From assembly GCF_963678635.1 (NCBI RefSeq), contig NC_087070.1, forward strand, positions 15,067,840-15,131,839: DNA of 64,000 nt, given 5' to 3'. Numbering within the stretch: the stretch's first letter is position 1; every line of letters begins with the position of its first letter. Shown here piece by piece: positions 46,083-58,464 of this stretch. This DNA comes from Symsagittifera roscoffensis. Lineage: Eukaryota; Xenacoelomorpha; Acoela; Convolutidae. The notes below the pieces were generated by a model. The model did no database searches. It saw only the letters and a program-made list of their open reading frames with translations, and was not told the origin of the DNA. The translations under genes and the position numbers were made by a program.

Positions 46083-46488
46083 AGAAAATTTATTAGTAAG
46101 GGTATGCTTATTTTGTTAATCAATTATAGCACACATTAGATAAATTGGGACTATTTCTTTCGATCACAAAGTTATCTGGCATGCTGTAAAGAAAAGACAA
46201 CAATTTTTGAGTTAGTTGATTTTAAAAATTTTGACATTTTTTATAAATCAATTCATCTAAAACTTATGTAAATGGATGTTTTGAAAGATATCGTGGGGGT
46301 TTTAAAACAGCTCAAAATGTGTTTCATTGCCTTGCTTCCGTCTCATCTTCATGAGACAATGACTCTAACCGTCAGCTGTAAGTTTTCGAAACTTCAAACA
46401 ATCATCTCATCTTTTCTTTCAGCTGCCGCCAGTGTTATTATTCAAGAAAAACAATTAGTTTGAATAGATAAATTAATCAATAAACTCA
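46083..46488. other. No gene recognised upstream of the lectin gene
   Basis: Short frames only; no repeat noticed apart from the end of the AGATCT field. Confidence 0.4.
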
Positions 46489-46497
46489 TATAAAAGT
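46489..46497 (+). promoter_or_regulatory. Candidate TATA box for the lectin gene
   Basis: ATATAAAAG lies about 290 bases before the lectin start codon. A pyrimidine-rich acceptor-like TTATTTTCTAG ends at 46768, 15 bases before the ATG. It could mark a 5' UTR intron or, in a trans-splicing phylum, a leader acceptor. Weak evidence in AT-rich DNA. Confidence 0.3.
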
Positions 46498-46783
46498 GGA
46501 GCAATTTAGGGAAAACTCGAGTCCTTAGTTGAAAAGCTCGAGTCATTAAAGTACATGTTTTAAAGTCTACACCAATGAGTGGTAGTTTTCCCTTTCTAGA
46601 AACAAAGAAGCCCCTTGACAACAAAGACATCTTCTTGGCACATCAGAACGCCAGATGCTGTAGAATATAGAAAAAGTCATAGAGATACATAATGCTGATA
46701 TTCGAAACATAATCTCGAAGTTGAACTCATCAGTTGGTTGAAGCGCGACAACTTTGATTATTTTCTAGTTCAAACAAAAAACT

Positions 46784-48555
46784 ATGTTCCATCTTTTTGT
46801 ATATGCGATAATTTGCTTGAAATTTTCTGAGGCAGGCAAAAAATGTCCCTATGAAATGGTGCCGATCGAAGGGGCCAAACCGGACACGTGCTATACTCTG
46901 CGTGACCCTGCAGACGGGACTTTTCACATGGAGGATGCCGATGAATATTGCTACGAGGCCTATCCTTATATGATGTATCTGCCGACCCCAACGACTAGAC
47001 AGCAGTTGGCTGCGATCGTTAGATGGGCTAAACCCCAAATCTACACATCACATAACCAGATATCAGGTTGTTGCTGATAAAATTTCTATAATTTAACTTA
47101 ACTATAGCTTCGGCCCCTATAACCCCTACATTTTCACTTTCAACTCTGGGTGCTATGTTTTAAAAGATCTCGTTTTTGTACTTTTTTAAGATGTGCGTTT
47201 TTCCAACAGACCTCGAAGACCGTCCTATGCTACTTATATATAGACTACTTTTCCGAACGCCCAAAAGTGTCTTCAAACATTTAGAAAAATGCATCCGGTC
47301 TGAAAATTTTATTCAAAATAACGAGCCCATAGAATTTCCAGTCAGTTCGAAAAGTTCAAAATGTCAGCAAACTTATCAAATGATAATTTTAAAAAAGCAA
47401 TACACAAGCCACTGAGCTTTTTGTTTAGCACAGCCAGAACAAATTAAAGATACAAACCAGAAAACTGGAAAACTTTAAGCTTGACATTTAACATTTTTTG
47501 TAATGTTTCCTTAGGGTTCTACCTTGGCTACTGGCGGCCTGAGGAAGCACCTCTATCTAATAGTGGAAAATCAGCGGCAGGAGAAGCAACCATGAATATT
47601 CGACAAAACAAAAGCCTCTTCATGGACTATTACGATTACATGGAACAAGGCTAGTGAAGATTTGTTAAGGGTCATGTCCAATTTTTTGAGCCATGTCCTT
47701 TTCCAGTATACAATTTTGGTAACAAAATTTGTCAAAATTCAAAATTTTGTTATTGCCATACTGGTTTCTTTTAAGTATCGAATTACTTTTATCCATAATA
47801 AGCTCGAATCAGGATTTCGTTTTCTAAAAAGCTTGAATCTAGATCTGGAATTTCTTGTGAGTAATTTTTCATGGGAGTTTTTCAGTATGCTCGAATATTT
47901 TTTCTCAAAGTCAACCGCCTACCGATCTTCTCAATTGATTTGTTCAATCCGACTAGTAAATTTTTCAAACTCCGGTTGTACTCACAGAAAAGTTCAACGA
48001 TATAATTGTGTAAATACAAAAGGTGGCAGCGACTAAACTTTTACACAAAAATCGTCAAAATCGTTTTTTTACACAAAAATCGTCAATTGGATTTGATTGG
48101 AGCAACAGTTTTTTTTACAGATTTTACAGAAAGATTAGAATTCTGTCATCTTATTAATAATCTCCCCTCCCTTTGCTATCTACTAAAGAACTTCCAACCA
48201 TCTAAAAACAGCAATTTAGCTGTAGATTTCTGTTGAGAATTCTAATTTTGCTGCAGTCTTATTGGTCAAAATTGTGTTTAACTGAATCTACTTGCCAATC
48301 TCCCCCTTTCTTGGCATCGAGGGGATTATTAAGAAGATGCGTTAGATTTTTTGATAATTTGCTGCAGAGATCATGCCGGCGGAGTTGTGGAGAGAAGGCC
48401 AACCAGGCGACAAGAATGACAGAAGAGACGAAAGGTGTGTGGCTAAAAAATGGCTTCACTATCCGAACTCGGGTGTGGACGACTATAGGTGCAATAGCGG
48501 ACTAAAACATTATGTGGTGTGTGAAAGAACGTTTGACGACTTCGGTGCGTTCTAG
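46784..48555 (+). CDS. Secreted C-type lectin-like domain protein (three exons)
   Basis: Exon 1 is 46784-47066, exon 2 is 47515-47649 and exon 3 is 48368-48555 (TAG). Exon 1 begins with a hydrophobic signal-like MFHLFVYAIICLKFSEA, followed by the N-terminal half of a long-form C-type lectin domain (KKCPYEMV, DTCYTLRD, DEYCYEA). Exon 2 supplies FYLGYWRPEE. Exon 3 supplies WREGQPGDKNDRRDERCVAK and HYVVCER. All six expected cysteines are present. The Ca-binding tripeptide reads QPG, not EPN or QPD, and the usual WND is not present, so sugar binding is uncertain. Intron 1 is GT-AG with matching phase 1. Intron 2 keeps the frame only with a GC donor (CAAG/GCTAGT). Likely extracellular, for example in innate defence or matrix. 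Moderate GC contrasts with the AT-rich introns. Confidence 0.85.
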
Positions 48556-49315
48556 AACCAAACTTGAAATCGTATGACTCGGGTTATGGGTATTCTCAAC
48601 TGATTGATCAAATATCGTCTTTTTCTTAAGAGATTGAATTGAGATATTTCAAGAAAAACTTTCAATCTCAATCGGAAAATCAGTAGCTTAATTTCTCAGC
48701 CCAGTAATGTGTTTCCGTTGTACCGCTAAGTTGACTTATCTGATAGATGTCTCAGATCTGCCCTCAACACAAAATGTAACAATGAAATCAGTAAAATGTT
48801 TTTATAGGTAATATAATAGAGATTTAAAAAAAATTCAAAAAAAAGAATAAATAGAGATGAAAAACTACAAATGTTTACTCAAACACTTTTTTGTCTGGGG
48901 AATTTAATATTTGTTTTTTTAGTCAAAATCTTGATTACTCTCTGAAATGTCCGCAATTGAAAGGATGAACGATCCACAGATTGTGTTGTGATTGCACTTT
49001 TAAATTATCTGGTGCCGGCAGACCTTGAAGGTGTACACTGGAATTTAGTGAACTTACCTGATTCATTGTTCATTTTTATAGAACCACTTCTTAAAACATA
49101 GTTTTTACTCCTCTAGCTGTAGTTTAATTAGCTCAGCTTTTTAGGGGGAAACTATTTCAACAATTGAATAAGGCGAAGTCATATATTAAGTTTAGCACCA
49201 GTAGATTTCCTCCATTCTGACAAAATCACACAACCGATCCTCCTATTCCTTGGGAAGACGCTATCCCTAATGGCACTGGTAGCCGACGACAATACAGATC
49301 TCGAAATTGATCTTT
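48556..49315. other. 3' side of the lectin gene, no further gene
   Basis: AATAAA at 48846-48851 could be the polyadenylation signal, about 290 bases after the stop. Nothing else was supported. Confidence 0.35.
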
Positions 49316-51420
49316 TGAACCGGAAACTGCGTCACCAGCAAAGATAGAAGAAACCCCAGAGAAGGAGAACAGCCGGGGTAAACCAGTGAGGATGGCTATA
49401 AATCTGGACGTGAAAAAATAAACAAGATACAACAACAAAGAGAATACGATAAACAGGGAGGAAATGAAAATATTCGAAGGACTGAGGCAAGAAGGTGATA
49501 AAAATACGGGCTTCCGTGTGATATTCTGCCCAAGGAAACAAAGGAAAGCAAATCCTTGCATAAAAATTCACGAAACCGAAAATCTATCGTATTACTGTCA
49601 ACGAGTTCTGGAATATCTGAATTTAAACCTCATTAGGAAACCAAAAATCGTATTCGAACAAATTAAACTGTAAAAAAAGACAACTCATTAGGGAAAGTTT
49701 GGCAGTGTTGAGAAACTCCAGCAGAACTGATGAAAAAGCGACATCAATGGTGGAGGCGAATGGATTCGTGACGTTTTTCTAAGCAACATGAGAAACTTTG
49801 ACATTGAGTGGAAATTGTTATCCGAAATACTCGCCGCGCTATACTACACACTCAACGTATCCATTGTAGATGAGAGAGAAATGTCGATCCATCTGCAGAT
49901 AACGAATCTTTTGAAACAACAAAATCAATTGTCAAATATCTATCGGAAATTCAATGTAGGATGATAACTTACCCTAGAGATTGAAAGAGAAAATTCATGA
50001 ACGAAATGTGGAGACATATTTTTGCTCACAGAACTTCCTAATTATACAGGCAAATACAAAAAGAATTTGGAAGCGAATTGAAACAAGTCAGAATCGTCGA
50101 TGCTTCCTAATCTGTCAATGAACTTAAAATTTTTCCTAAACAGCATACTGTTTTTATATCTGTAGATAATCCAACGGAATAACCTGGAATAATTAACGAC
50201 TGGCCTGAGGATGGTCGTAACGACTGTGATGACTAATCATTTAAAAACAAGACATCAACAAATTTTTGACTCCGGAGGAAAGGAACCGAGGAGTTTCTTA
50301 ACAATCAGAAAAGAGAACCTAGTACGCATAAAGCTATAGTTCCTTTCAGCGAGCCCTTGAAGAAAACTGAGATTGGTGAATTAAAATTTCGAGATCCGTA
50401 CCTTAAACGTCATCAGTAAAAAATCGACCAAGAAACTTTACTGTGGATTTAAGGACAATGCGATCAAGATTATTGAAAACTTTGAGATCCCAATACAATC
50501 CGAGCGTTGATCCCACGAAAGCACATCCTCATTTATAACCGAAGAAAACAAAGTTAATATTCTTGGGTATGACAATCTACCTAAAGTGGGCATCGAATTG
50601 ACACAGAAGGCAATTCTTCCCTTCAAATCTGGTATCTCGCAAAAAAAGTCAGTCATTTCTGTTTGTGAAAAACGTGAAAAGATGTAAACCAAGAAAAAAA
50701 AAACTGGGGTTTGAAATCAATAATATATTGCAAAGGATTGGAAAAATCAAAAACCAACCACAATTTACCGTTTCTCACAGCCCCTAAGACCAATGACCTC
50801 AAAAGGTAGAAGAATTTCGATTCAGTTGCTACCCGAGGAAAAAATTGAATGCTGAGGCTAGTCTCCGGAACTTCTAGGTTTTTAACTGGATTTCACGGAC
50901 TTGGTAAAATATCGAGTGAATTTCAGAGAGTCGTGGACTCAACCATTGGATCAGTTCCTTTTACTACATGTTACATAGAAAAATTCTCAATCGGGGCCCA
51001 AGGATCTCATAAAAACACCAAAACTTAGTCAATCAAGATTTGACTACCCTATACAATCAGAACTTTTTGATCGAAGCGGTAATTTTAGAGGAAAAAAGTG
51101 AAAGGCTTGTTTTTACGGAAAATTGATTTTACTGAATCAGTAACCTCTCCGCTGTAGGATAAAACACTTGCTATGAAACTTTGTGGATTCCTAAGAACAA
51201 TAAAGAACTTACATCATTTTTGGACCAGTAAATCCTTTTTTTGAAATTGATATTTGCACCTAACCGAGCTATCGTAGGAAATTTCTTACGGCCACTTTTG
51301 ATTAAAAAGCCAAAAATTTTTCTGGGACGGTTCATATTCCTTTGCATTTGAAAAAATTAAAAATGAAATGGTAAAACTTACCCAAAAAACGACCTTTGAC
51401 GTTATACTCAAACATAAGTG
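49316..51420 (+). mobile_element. Old, heavily decayed Ty3/gypsy retrotransposon
   Basis: Protein-like text in the plus orientation follows Ty3/gypsy order. Gag-like LSNMRNFDIEWKLLSEIL is at about 49785, and the protease end LGYDNLPKVGIELTQ at about 50563. The reverse transcriptase pieces TGFHGLGKISSEFQRVVDST and CYIEKFSIGAQGSH lie at about 50890-51010; the catalytic YIDD-like box has become YIEK. The thumb/RNase H pieces KLCGFLRTIKNLHHF and LRPLLIKKPKIF lie at about 51175-51310. Stops and frameshifts are frequent. No LTRs were found. It is more diverged from the 31.5-kb element than copies of one family would be. Confidence 0.65.
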
Positions 51421-52602
51421 ATAACAGATGTTATTCACAATGTACTGGTTGATTTGCAAGAACAACTCAAGGAGAATGTTTGAAAAAAATTCGTTTAGCA
51501 AGTAGGTTTTCAAATGAGCACGAGGGCAAAGATTCCACCAACACTCGAAATTCTTTTGAGGTATGAGCAGTGGATCACTACAAAATTTAAAGTTAAGGGT
51601 CGGAAACTGAAATTATACCAAAATTTACAATACTGCTGTCACCAATTTTAAGCAACAGATTGAACAATACAAATCACAGCCGTTTAACACGTTGAGTTGA
51701 AAAGTTACTGCGATTTATTTTTACAGTAAAACATTTAGCGGCGGAAATACATTAATTTTACATTGATTTCTCTAGAAATCGATTTGCAAAAAATACCCCA
51801 AACTAACGTTTTGAGAAACAATTTGTGATTGCAACAGTGAAAAATATCAAAAGTCTCAGTTCCAAACATTTTGTTCTAAATATTTACACTGTAAAAAGCT
51901 ACAAACTGATGGAAAGAAAAATTGGAAATTCAACGACGCAATTTGAAAGCCCAATGACGCAATATTACGCAATAATATTATCACTTCTCTATTACAAATT
52001 TCAAGTTTACCATGGAAAAATTAGTGGTTTAACTGTTCCCGTTATTTTTTTGTTCCTTTGGATTTTTCACTTAATCACCTTTCAAAAATCACCTTCTCAA
52101 AATACTTCTTTCTCTCTTAACCCAAAGTTCTTTAAAACTCCGATAGAAATAAATTTTATAGATAATGTAAACTAAAAAATCAATTTGTAATTACCCTATT
52201 CCTTCAGGCAGTCATGTCTCATTTAATGTCAAAATCCCCGAGACGGGACATGTTTTCTTGACCAGGAAAAACAGAGACACGTTTAAAATATCAGAACTTC
52301 CTTTGTACAATAGTTACGTTTTTGATAGTAAATTTCTTGTCTTACTAACAGAGGAGAAAATGTTACTAAATCCACTTCAGAGGAGACAAAAATGTCAAAT
52401 TCTACAAAATTTAGCAACCAGTTTATCATAGTTATTGAGATTAACATACAATCAACAGGTTTTAAAACATGGATAAAAAACTTGTGGTGGGGTGCCATTT
52501 GCAGTTGGAAAAACAGTGATGAATTTGCTATGCCAAACCCACCCCGGAGATTTCGGTGGCCCCTTGGTCGCTTGATTTGGTAACACAAGAAAAATTGCGT
52601 AA
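51421..52602. other. No gene recognised
   Basis: The frames at 51825-52175 (+) and 52663-52283 (-) have no recognised motif. The right part may include further remnants of the decayed retroelement, but I could not align any. Confidence 0.35.
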
Positions 52603-54018
52603 ACTGCATCAAAACCGAAACAAAGTTGAAATGTTTAATTGTCTCCACTAAACGTGTGACCATTTCTTACCCTGTCAGAAAACAACAAGAAAACTTAAGA
52701 CATTCATTGGGGCACCCAGAAATACATTCTTCTCTACATTCACAGATTTTCAAAATCCTCTTTGGCGGAAGTTATATCGAGTACCTCAGCGAAACTTGAG
52801 ATATAATTACTTTAGGATTACATACACTTACATGGCACTCCAAATCACGATAGAATGAATCACGCTTCTTGTTTTGCTGTTATGCTTTTGAAAAGGTTTG
52901 ATTTTCAAACAAAAACGATCAGGTCAAAAAATTAGTACACAGGGTCAAAACAAAACGACTCACCTTGTGATCCCAAACTCCCAATTTTTCAGTGACATTC
53001 TGTTATCTGAAAACTTTTGGAAGCTAAGAAGTATGGTACAATCGAAAATAAGTTTCACGCCCTCCTGGAAATGCTACAGTCGCAAACATCATACTCTTTG
53101 GAAAAAAATTATTGAAAAAACCCAAAAAACTGTTTAGATCAAGGAAAATCAACAAATTCCGATGTCTGTGCGGAAGATTGAACCGCACAAAATTGAGTAG
53201 AGGACGGATATTTGGATTCCAGTAGGAAAAAAATCTTCGGAGAAAGGATACGGTTCAACCCTTCCGTATCACCCACCGAACGTGCTGAACCTTCTAGGAG
53301 ACATGTTTTATAGTGCCCCTCAAGATAAAGTAAAGTATTTCGAAAAGTGTACGATAGGAAACATAGAGAAGCATACAATCACGGAAGCGAAAAAAATATA
53401 TAGTTCATCAGAATCCTCCATTAAGCTCTCTAATGGGAAAAATTACACTTCCGTGTTTTATACGAAGCTTCAAAGCAGGCGCTTATTTTCTTTAAAGGAG
53501 GAGAACTGGGCCATAGAACCACACCGACTTGGCTATACCTTTATTAATCTCGGCTTCAGGACACATGACACCTAGAGTTGGTAAGGAAGCTACTCAGTTC
53601 AAGAAAGAGGGGCATTCTAAACAGTAGACCAGATTTCGGCTGTTATCTTCAACAGGTTATATAGCAAAAGACGGTTCCTTCCACTTCCTTTTTCATTCTT
53701 CCGATTGGAGTGATTGTGAATAAACACTTGGTGTTTTACCATGTAGAGAACTCGGTGAACAACGTTCCAACTCCAACATTCCCAACAGGTTCTGGTGGCT
53801 GAGACAATCGAGACGATCTCCGACTCACAGTACTCCAGCACTCATGACATTGTCCCTGAAACATTGTCCCTGAGGACACAAGCTTGAGAAAACAGGGCTG
53901 ACCATCTCTGATGATCTCATCTGCGCATCAATATGTTCCATGTCAAAACTCGAAGAATTTCTGACCCCATTAGAACTGATACAGGACGGTAATCGGAATG
54001 GCATGGATATGGGTCAAC

Positions 54019-54102
54019 CACGGAGAGTCAATCACGGAGAGTCAATCACGGAGAGTCAATCATGGAGAGTCAATCACGGAGAGTCAATCACGGAGAGTCA
54101 AC
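54019..54102. repeat. 14-base minisatellite, six copies
   Basis: CACGGAGAGTCAAT repeated six times with one CAT variant. The period is not a multiple of three, so it does not encode a regular peptide repeat. Unit 2 has five copies at 58465. Confidence 0.93.
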
Positions 54103-54936
54103 TACTGACCCAAAAGGAACTTCTCAGACGAAGACAGAGAAGGACGATGTTCCAAAACGTTAGTTGAAGCTCACATATTAATTAATTTTCTTATTCCTTA
54201 GGTGCTATTTTTATGAAATTTATTTTCTCGATACAATTAAACTAAACGGCTATTCAGTAGTTTGTTCAGCCCCTAACGATCATTTCAAACCGATAGAAAT
54301 TCTCAGAATGTAATTATTGTCAAACCATGTTATCGTTTGTAACTTTGTTGAGATGTCGTTTTTACTTCTGAGTTTAGCCCTTTTTTAGCCGGTTTTTGGT
54401 CCTTCTGATCAATTACACCTAAAATTTTATTCACGCTCAGTAATGTCCTCAAGTTTTCATTAAAAATTCATACAACTTATTTTGTCGTGATTTTTTCCAG
54501 TCGCCTCAATTTCATCGTTTTGTTTTTAATCGTTTTGATATTTGCCTCAAATAATTTCGACCGAGTAGCAAAATGTTGTTATTTTTTTTACTTAATACTA
54601 AGATTTAAATAGTTTGGATAATTGTCTGGTATCGTCTGACCTTGCATTTGTACACTCCAACGAACTGAATTCACATGATCCAATAATCTTTTTTCTATGA
54701 AAAAAATTCTAACTCAATCCTAATTCTTATTCTTCTTATTCTATGTTAGTTAAGTTAGCATTTCAGAGGTGAAATTTTCAAGGTTATGTTAACACTCCAA
54801 TGGGTTGGTTTCTCCTCATACGAGGTTGGCAGTTTCTTTTATCGTTGAGTGTTTATTTCAGTTTTTGAAGCGTTTTAAATCTTTGTTGAGATATCTATTT
54901 TTACTTTAACGGTGCTGTTCTAAACATACGAAACAT

Positions 54937-55278
54937 GACAAGAGAGAACCAGGATTGCCTAAGGAGGAGTTAAGACGCACCGGAATGTTATGCCTGTGTA
55001 GTAAAATCTATTGCTGTTACGATAGTAAAAGTCAAAAGTATAAGTTTAGCAGGAAAGGTGTGAACAAACGCGCATTAGAGGACTCTGGAGATGGATCGAT
55101 GGCGGAGTATCGACAAGTACTGGAAGAAGAAGTGAATTTGAAGCCAACGAATAGAAGATTCAAAAGCATTAACCATGCAGTCGGAACTTATGAACAAACT
55201 ATAAAAGGACTGAACTATTTTTACCCAAAACGGGAAGTAGAATGTGATGGAATACATACTAAACCTCTAAATTTGTAA
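54937..55278 (+). pseudogene. C-terminal fragment of a family-B DNA polymerase-like protein, unit 1
   Basis: About 110 open codons ending in TAA. Seen here: EPGLPKEELRRTGMLCLCSK, YCCYDSKSQKYKFSRKGVNK, INHAVGTYEQ, GLNYFYPKREVECDG, GIHTKPLNL. From memory of the family, this spacing of a LCSK block, a KFSxKGxNK block and a terminal YFYxKR...GI.T.PL block is typical of the extreme C-terminus of protein-primed-type family-B DNA polymerases found in Maverick/Polinton-like and other virus-like elements. The polymerase catalytic motifs would lie upstream. The preceding 750 bases are non-coding, so this is a fragment, not a working enzyme. The family assignment needs a profile search. Confidence 0.55.
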
Positions 55279-55639
55279 GAGATTATGATGTAAAATTGTA
55301 TACGATGCTGTGAATTAATACATTTTCTCTGTAATTAAACTATTTTTTTTTGAAAAAAAATTTTTTTTTTTAACGCTACGTTTGGGTTAACAGTATTTTG
55401 TTTTTCGATTAAGAAAACATTCAGGATCTGGAACATTGCAAAATTGAGCTCCAGAGAACTCAGGTGCCAATTTTTTTTTTTGAAACTTTACCATCTGAAA
55501 CTTACTATGTAAATACATTGGGAAACCTATTCCCTATCTTAATATATTGGGAAATCTATAGCCTAGGGTAATACATAGGGTGCTGACCAGATACTCTATA
55601 GCCCTACCCCCACCCGCTGAACTGCCCCGACATCTACTA

Positions 55640-55708
55640 CTAGTGAAAGTTTACAACAAGCTTACATTTGTTGAGTGTTTACGCGAGCTTGTTGTAAACA
55701 TTCACTAG
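55640..55708. repeat. Stem-loop, 23-base arms
   Basis: CTAGTGAAAGTTTACAACAA... (55640-55662) pairs with 55686-55708 with one mismatch around a 23-base loop. In unit 2 the arms (60080-60152) have several mismatches, so the hairpin is not conserved. Confidence 0.75.
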
Positions 55709-55917
55709 TTTCACTTATCATGCCGATACACGAAAAAGCGAACAAAAGTTGATCTCACGATAAGTTGCCTTATCGGTATTCCTACAGATGTATTGGTACC
55801 ACAAAGACAAGCAGAAATTAAACCCTGATTTGACGTTGAAAATTTATGAATTGATATGTGCTGTGTTTAATATATATATAGGACCTAAAACTGTACAAAA
55901 AGGATACTAATACAACA

Positions 55918-56075
55918 AGACTGCTCGTATCATGGCGAGGCTCTGAACGTTCCGACTGCCTCTTAAGATCTATGGAGCAGTAATAACACAAAAAAAAAAG
56001 TTAATTGATAAGAAAACAAAATGAAAATTTTTTCCTAGCATTACGAGGCCAAACTGTGCACTGGATAGGAGCACA
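55918..56075 (+). repeat. Dispersed modules in unit 1
   Basis: CTCGTATCATGGCGAGGCTC with TTCCGACTGCC and GATCTATGGAGCAGTAATAA (55918-55992), then ACGAGGCCAAACTGTGCACT at about 56042. The pair recurs at 60360-60500 and, in part, at 29117, 40589, 15330 and 61900. Confidence 0.8.
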
Positions 56076-56289
56076 ATTTTGAGTCTTTATGTTCCTGGAT
56101 TCTAGCTCCTGGAATCTTCTGGATTCTAGCTCCTGGAAAAGCTCCTGGATTCTTCCTGGACTGCCAAACTCGTATGAGGAGAAAATAACTTCCAAAATGT
56201 AAAAAAAATCCACAAACAAAGTTTCAGTGGATTCCGCATACATATACCTGTAATGAAAATTTTATCGGCGCATTCGTTTTGTTGCGGAT

Positions 56290-56480
56290 TCCGCAGCAAT
56301 CAAATATAGCTAGTTGTTCTGGATTCCGCAACTGTAAGTGGATTCCGCAAACTATAAGTGGAATCTGCAAAATGTAAGTGGAATCCGCAAATGAAAGCGG
56401 AATTATTATATTAGACCGCGGCAGTTTGTTTCATTTGATTCCACAAATTATTAGCGGATTCCGCAGATTGTAAGTGAGAT
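56290..56480. repeat. Short repeats of GTAAGTGGATTCCGCAAA
   Basis: About six degenerate copies of an ~18-base motif (GTAAGTGGATTCCGCAA, TATAAGTGGAATCTGCAA, GTAAGTGGAATCCGCAA and others). The equivalent is at 60715-60890 in unit 2, and reverse-orientation copies are at 61700-61890. Confidence 0.8.
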
Positions 56481-56975
56481 ATCCAGCAATAACTAGCTTG
56501 AACAATGGCTAGCTAGAACAACAAATGCGGAAATTACGAACAAATCTTAAATCATTACTCAAATAAGTTCCTGGATATATCTTCTTAGAATTTAAATATA
56601 AATTTAGAAATTTGATTGAAACGGCCATTTTGATTTTGAATCCAAAATTTATTAACCCAGCAGCATTGAGCAATGAAAATAGCTAGAACAACGGATGCGG
56701 AGTTTTCGATCGAATACTTAACCATTTCCTGTGGAATTCACGAACAAATCTTCAATCATTACTTAACTAAAGTCGTGGATAAACTCTTTTAAAAATTAAA
56801 AATTTGATTGAAAACGGCCATTTTCATTTGTAAATTTAATTTTCCCACGTGTATTTTAATTATTTCTTGAGATATCCCAGCAAATTTTTGTAGCAGTGTC
56901 AAAAACAGTCACGCCCGCGGTTTAACGCAACCAATTTAAACTGTCAAACCAATAATTTGATTAGTTAGACATTGC

Positions 56976-57120
56976 AGGAATTGAAACTGACGGCGGGAAT
57001 TGGAACCGAAGTTGTGTTACAGGAAATGGGATCGAAGTTTGATTACAGGAATCGGGATCGAAATTGGGTTACAAGAATTGGGATCGAAGTTGGGTTAGGA
57101 ATTGGGATCGAAGTTGGTCT
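56976..57120. repeat. ~25-base minisatellite at the end of unit 1, about six copies
   Basis: Degenerate GGAATTGGGATCGAAGTTGG plus GTTACA. The tandem duplication junction lies at its last copy (GAAGTTGGTCT then ACTGCATC). Confidence 0.88.
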
Positions 57121-58464
57121 ACTGCATCAAAACCGAAACAAAGTTGAAATGTTTAATTGTCTCCACTAAACGTGTGACCATTTCTTAACCTGTCAGATAA
57201 CAACAAGAAAACCTAAGACATTCATTGGGGCACCCAGAAATACATTCTTCTCTGCATTCACAGATTTTCAAAATCCTCTTTGGCGATAATTATATCAATG
57301 AATCACGCTTCTTGTTTTGCTGTTATGCTTTTGAAAAGGTTTCATTTTCAAACAAAAACGATCAGGTCAAAAAATTAGTACACAGGGTCAAAACAAAACG
57401 ACTCACCTTGTGATCCCAAACTCCCAATTTTTCAGTGACATTCTGTTATCTGAAAACTTTTGGAAGCTAAGAAGTATGGTAGAATCGAAAATAAATTTCA
57501 CACCCTCCTGGAAATGCTACAGTCGCAAACATCATACTCTTTGGGAAAAAAATCATTGAAAAAATTCCAAAAAACTGTTTAGATCAAGGAAAATCATCAA
57601 ATTCCGATGTCTGTGCGGAAGATTGAACCGCACAAAATTGAGTAGAGGACGGATATTTGGATTCCAGTAGGAAAAAAATCTTCGGAGAAAGGATACGGTT
57701 CAACCCTTCCGTATCACCCACCGAACGTGCTGAACCTTCTAGGAGACAGGTTTATAGTGTCCCTCAAGATAAAGTAAAGTATTTCGAAAAGTGTACGATA
57801 GGAAACATAGAGAAGCATACAAACACGGAAGCGAAAAAAAAACAAATAGTTCATCAGAATCCTCCTTTGAGCTCTCCAATGGGAAAAATTACACTTCCGT
57901 GTTTTATACGAAGCTTCAAAGCAGGCGCATATTTTCTCTAAAGGAGGAAAACTGGGCTATAGAACCACACCGAATTGGCTATACCTTTGTTAACCTCGGC
58001 TTCAGGACACATGTCACCTAGAGTTGGCAAGGAAGCTACTCAGTTCAAGAAAGAGGGGCATTCTAAACAGTAGACCAGGTTTTGGCTGTTATCTTTAACA
58101 GGTTATATAGCAAAAGACGGTTCCTTCCACTTCCTTTTTCATTCATCCGATTGGAGTGATTGTGAATAAACACTTGCTGTTTTACCATGTAGAGAACTCG
58201 GTGAACAACGTTCCAACTCCAACATTCCCAACAGGTTCTGGTGGCTGAGACAATCGAGACGATCTCCGATTCACAGTACTCCAGCACTCATAACATTGTC
58301 CCTGAAACATTGTCCCTGAGGACACAAGCTTGAGAAAACAGGGCTGACCATCTCTGATGATCTCATCTGCGCATCAATATGTTCCATGTCAAAACTCGAA
58401 GAATTTCTGACCCTACCAGAACCGAGACGGGACGGTAGTAGGAATGGCGTGGATATGGGTCAAC

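Larger units (their letters stand above)
52603..57120. repeat. 4.5-kb tandem repeat, unit 1
   Basis: Begins ACTGCATCAAAACCGAAACA and ends in the GGGATCGAAGTTGG minisatellite, directly before the next ACTGCATCAAAACCG. It is about 73 bases longer than unit 2 near 52765-52850. It carries the polymerase-like fragment, a 14-base minisatellite, dispersed modules and a hairpin. The offset to unit 2 is 4518 bases at the start and 4446 after the indel. Confidence 0.93.

Noticed and set aside
47662-48036. 124-codon frame inside lectin intron 2
   Set aside because: It lies within an intron, is Phe/Ser-rich AT-driven text, and has no recognised domain.
53282-58287. Paired frames (97 and 74 codons) in the 4.5-kb units as possible genes
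   Set aside because: They are open in both units but overlap on opposite strands of the same duplicated DNA, change ends between units, and match no family I know. They are kept only as part of the repeat description.
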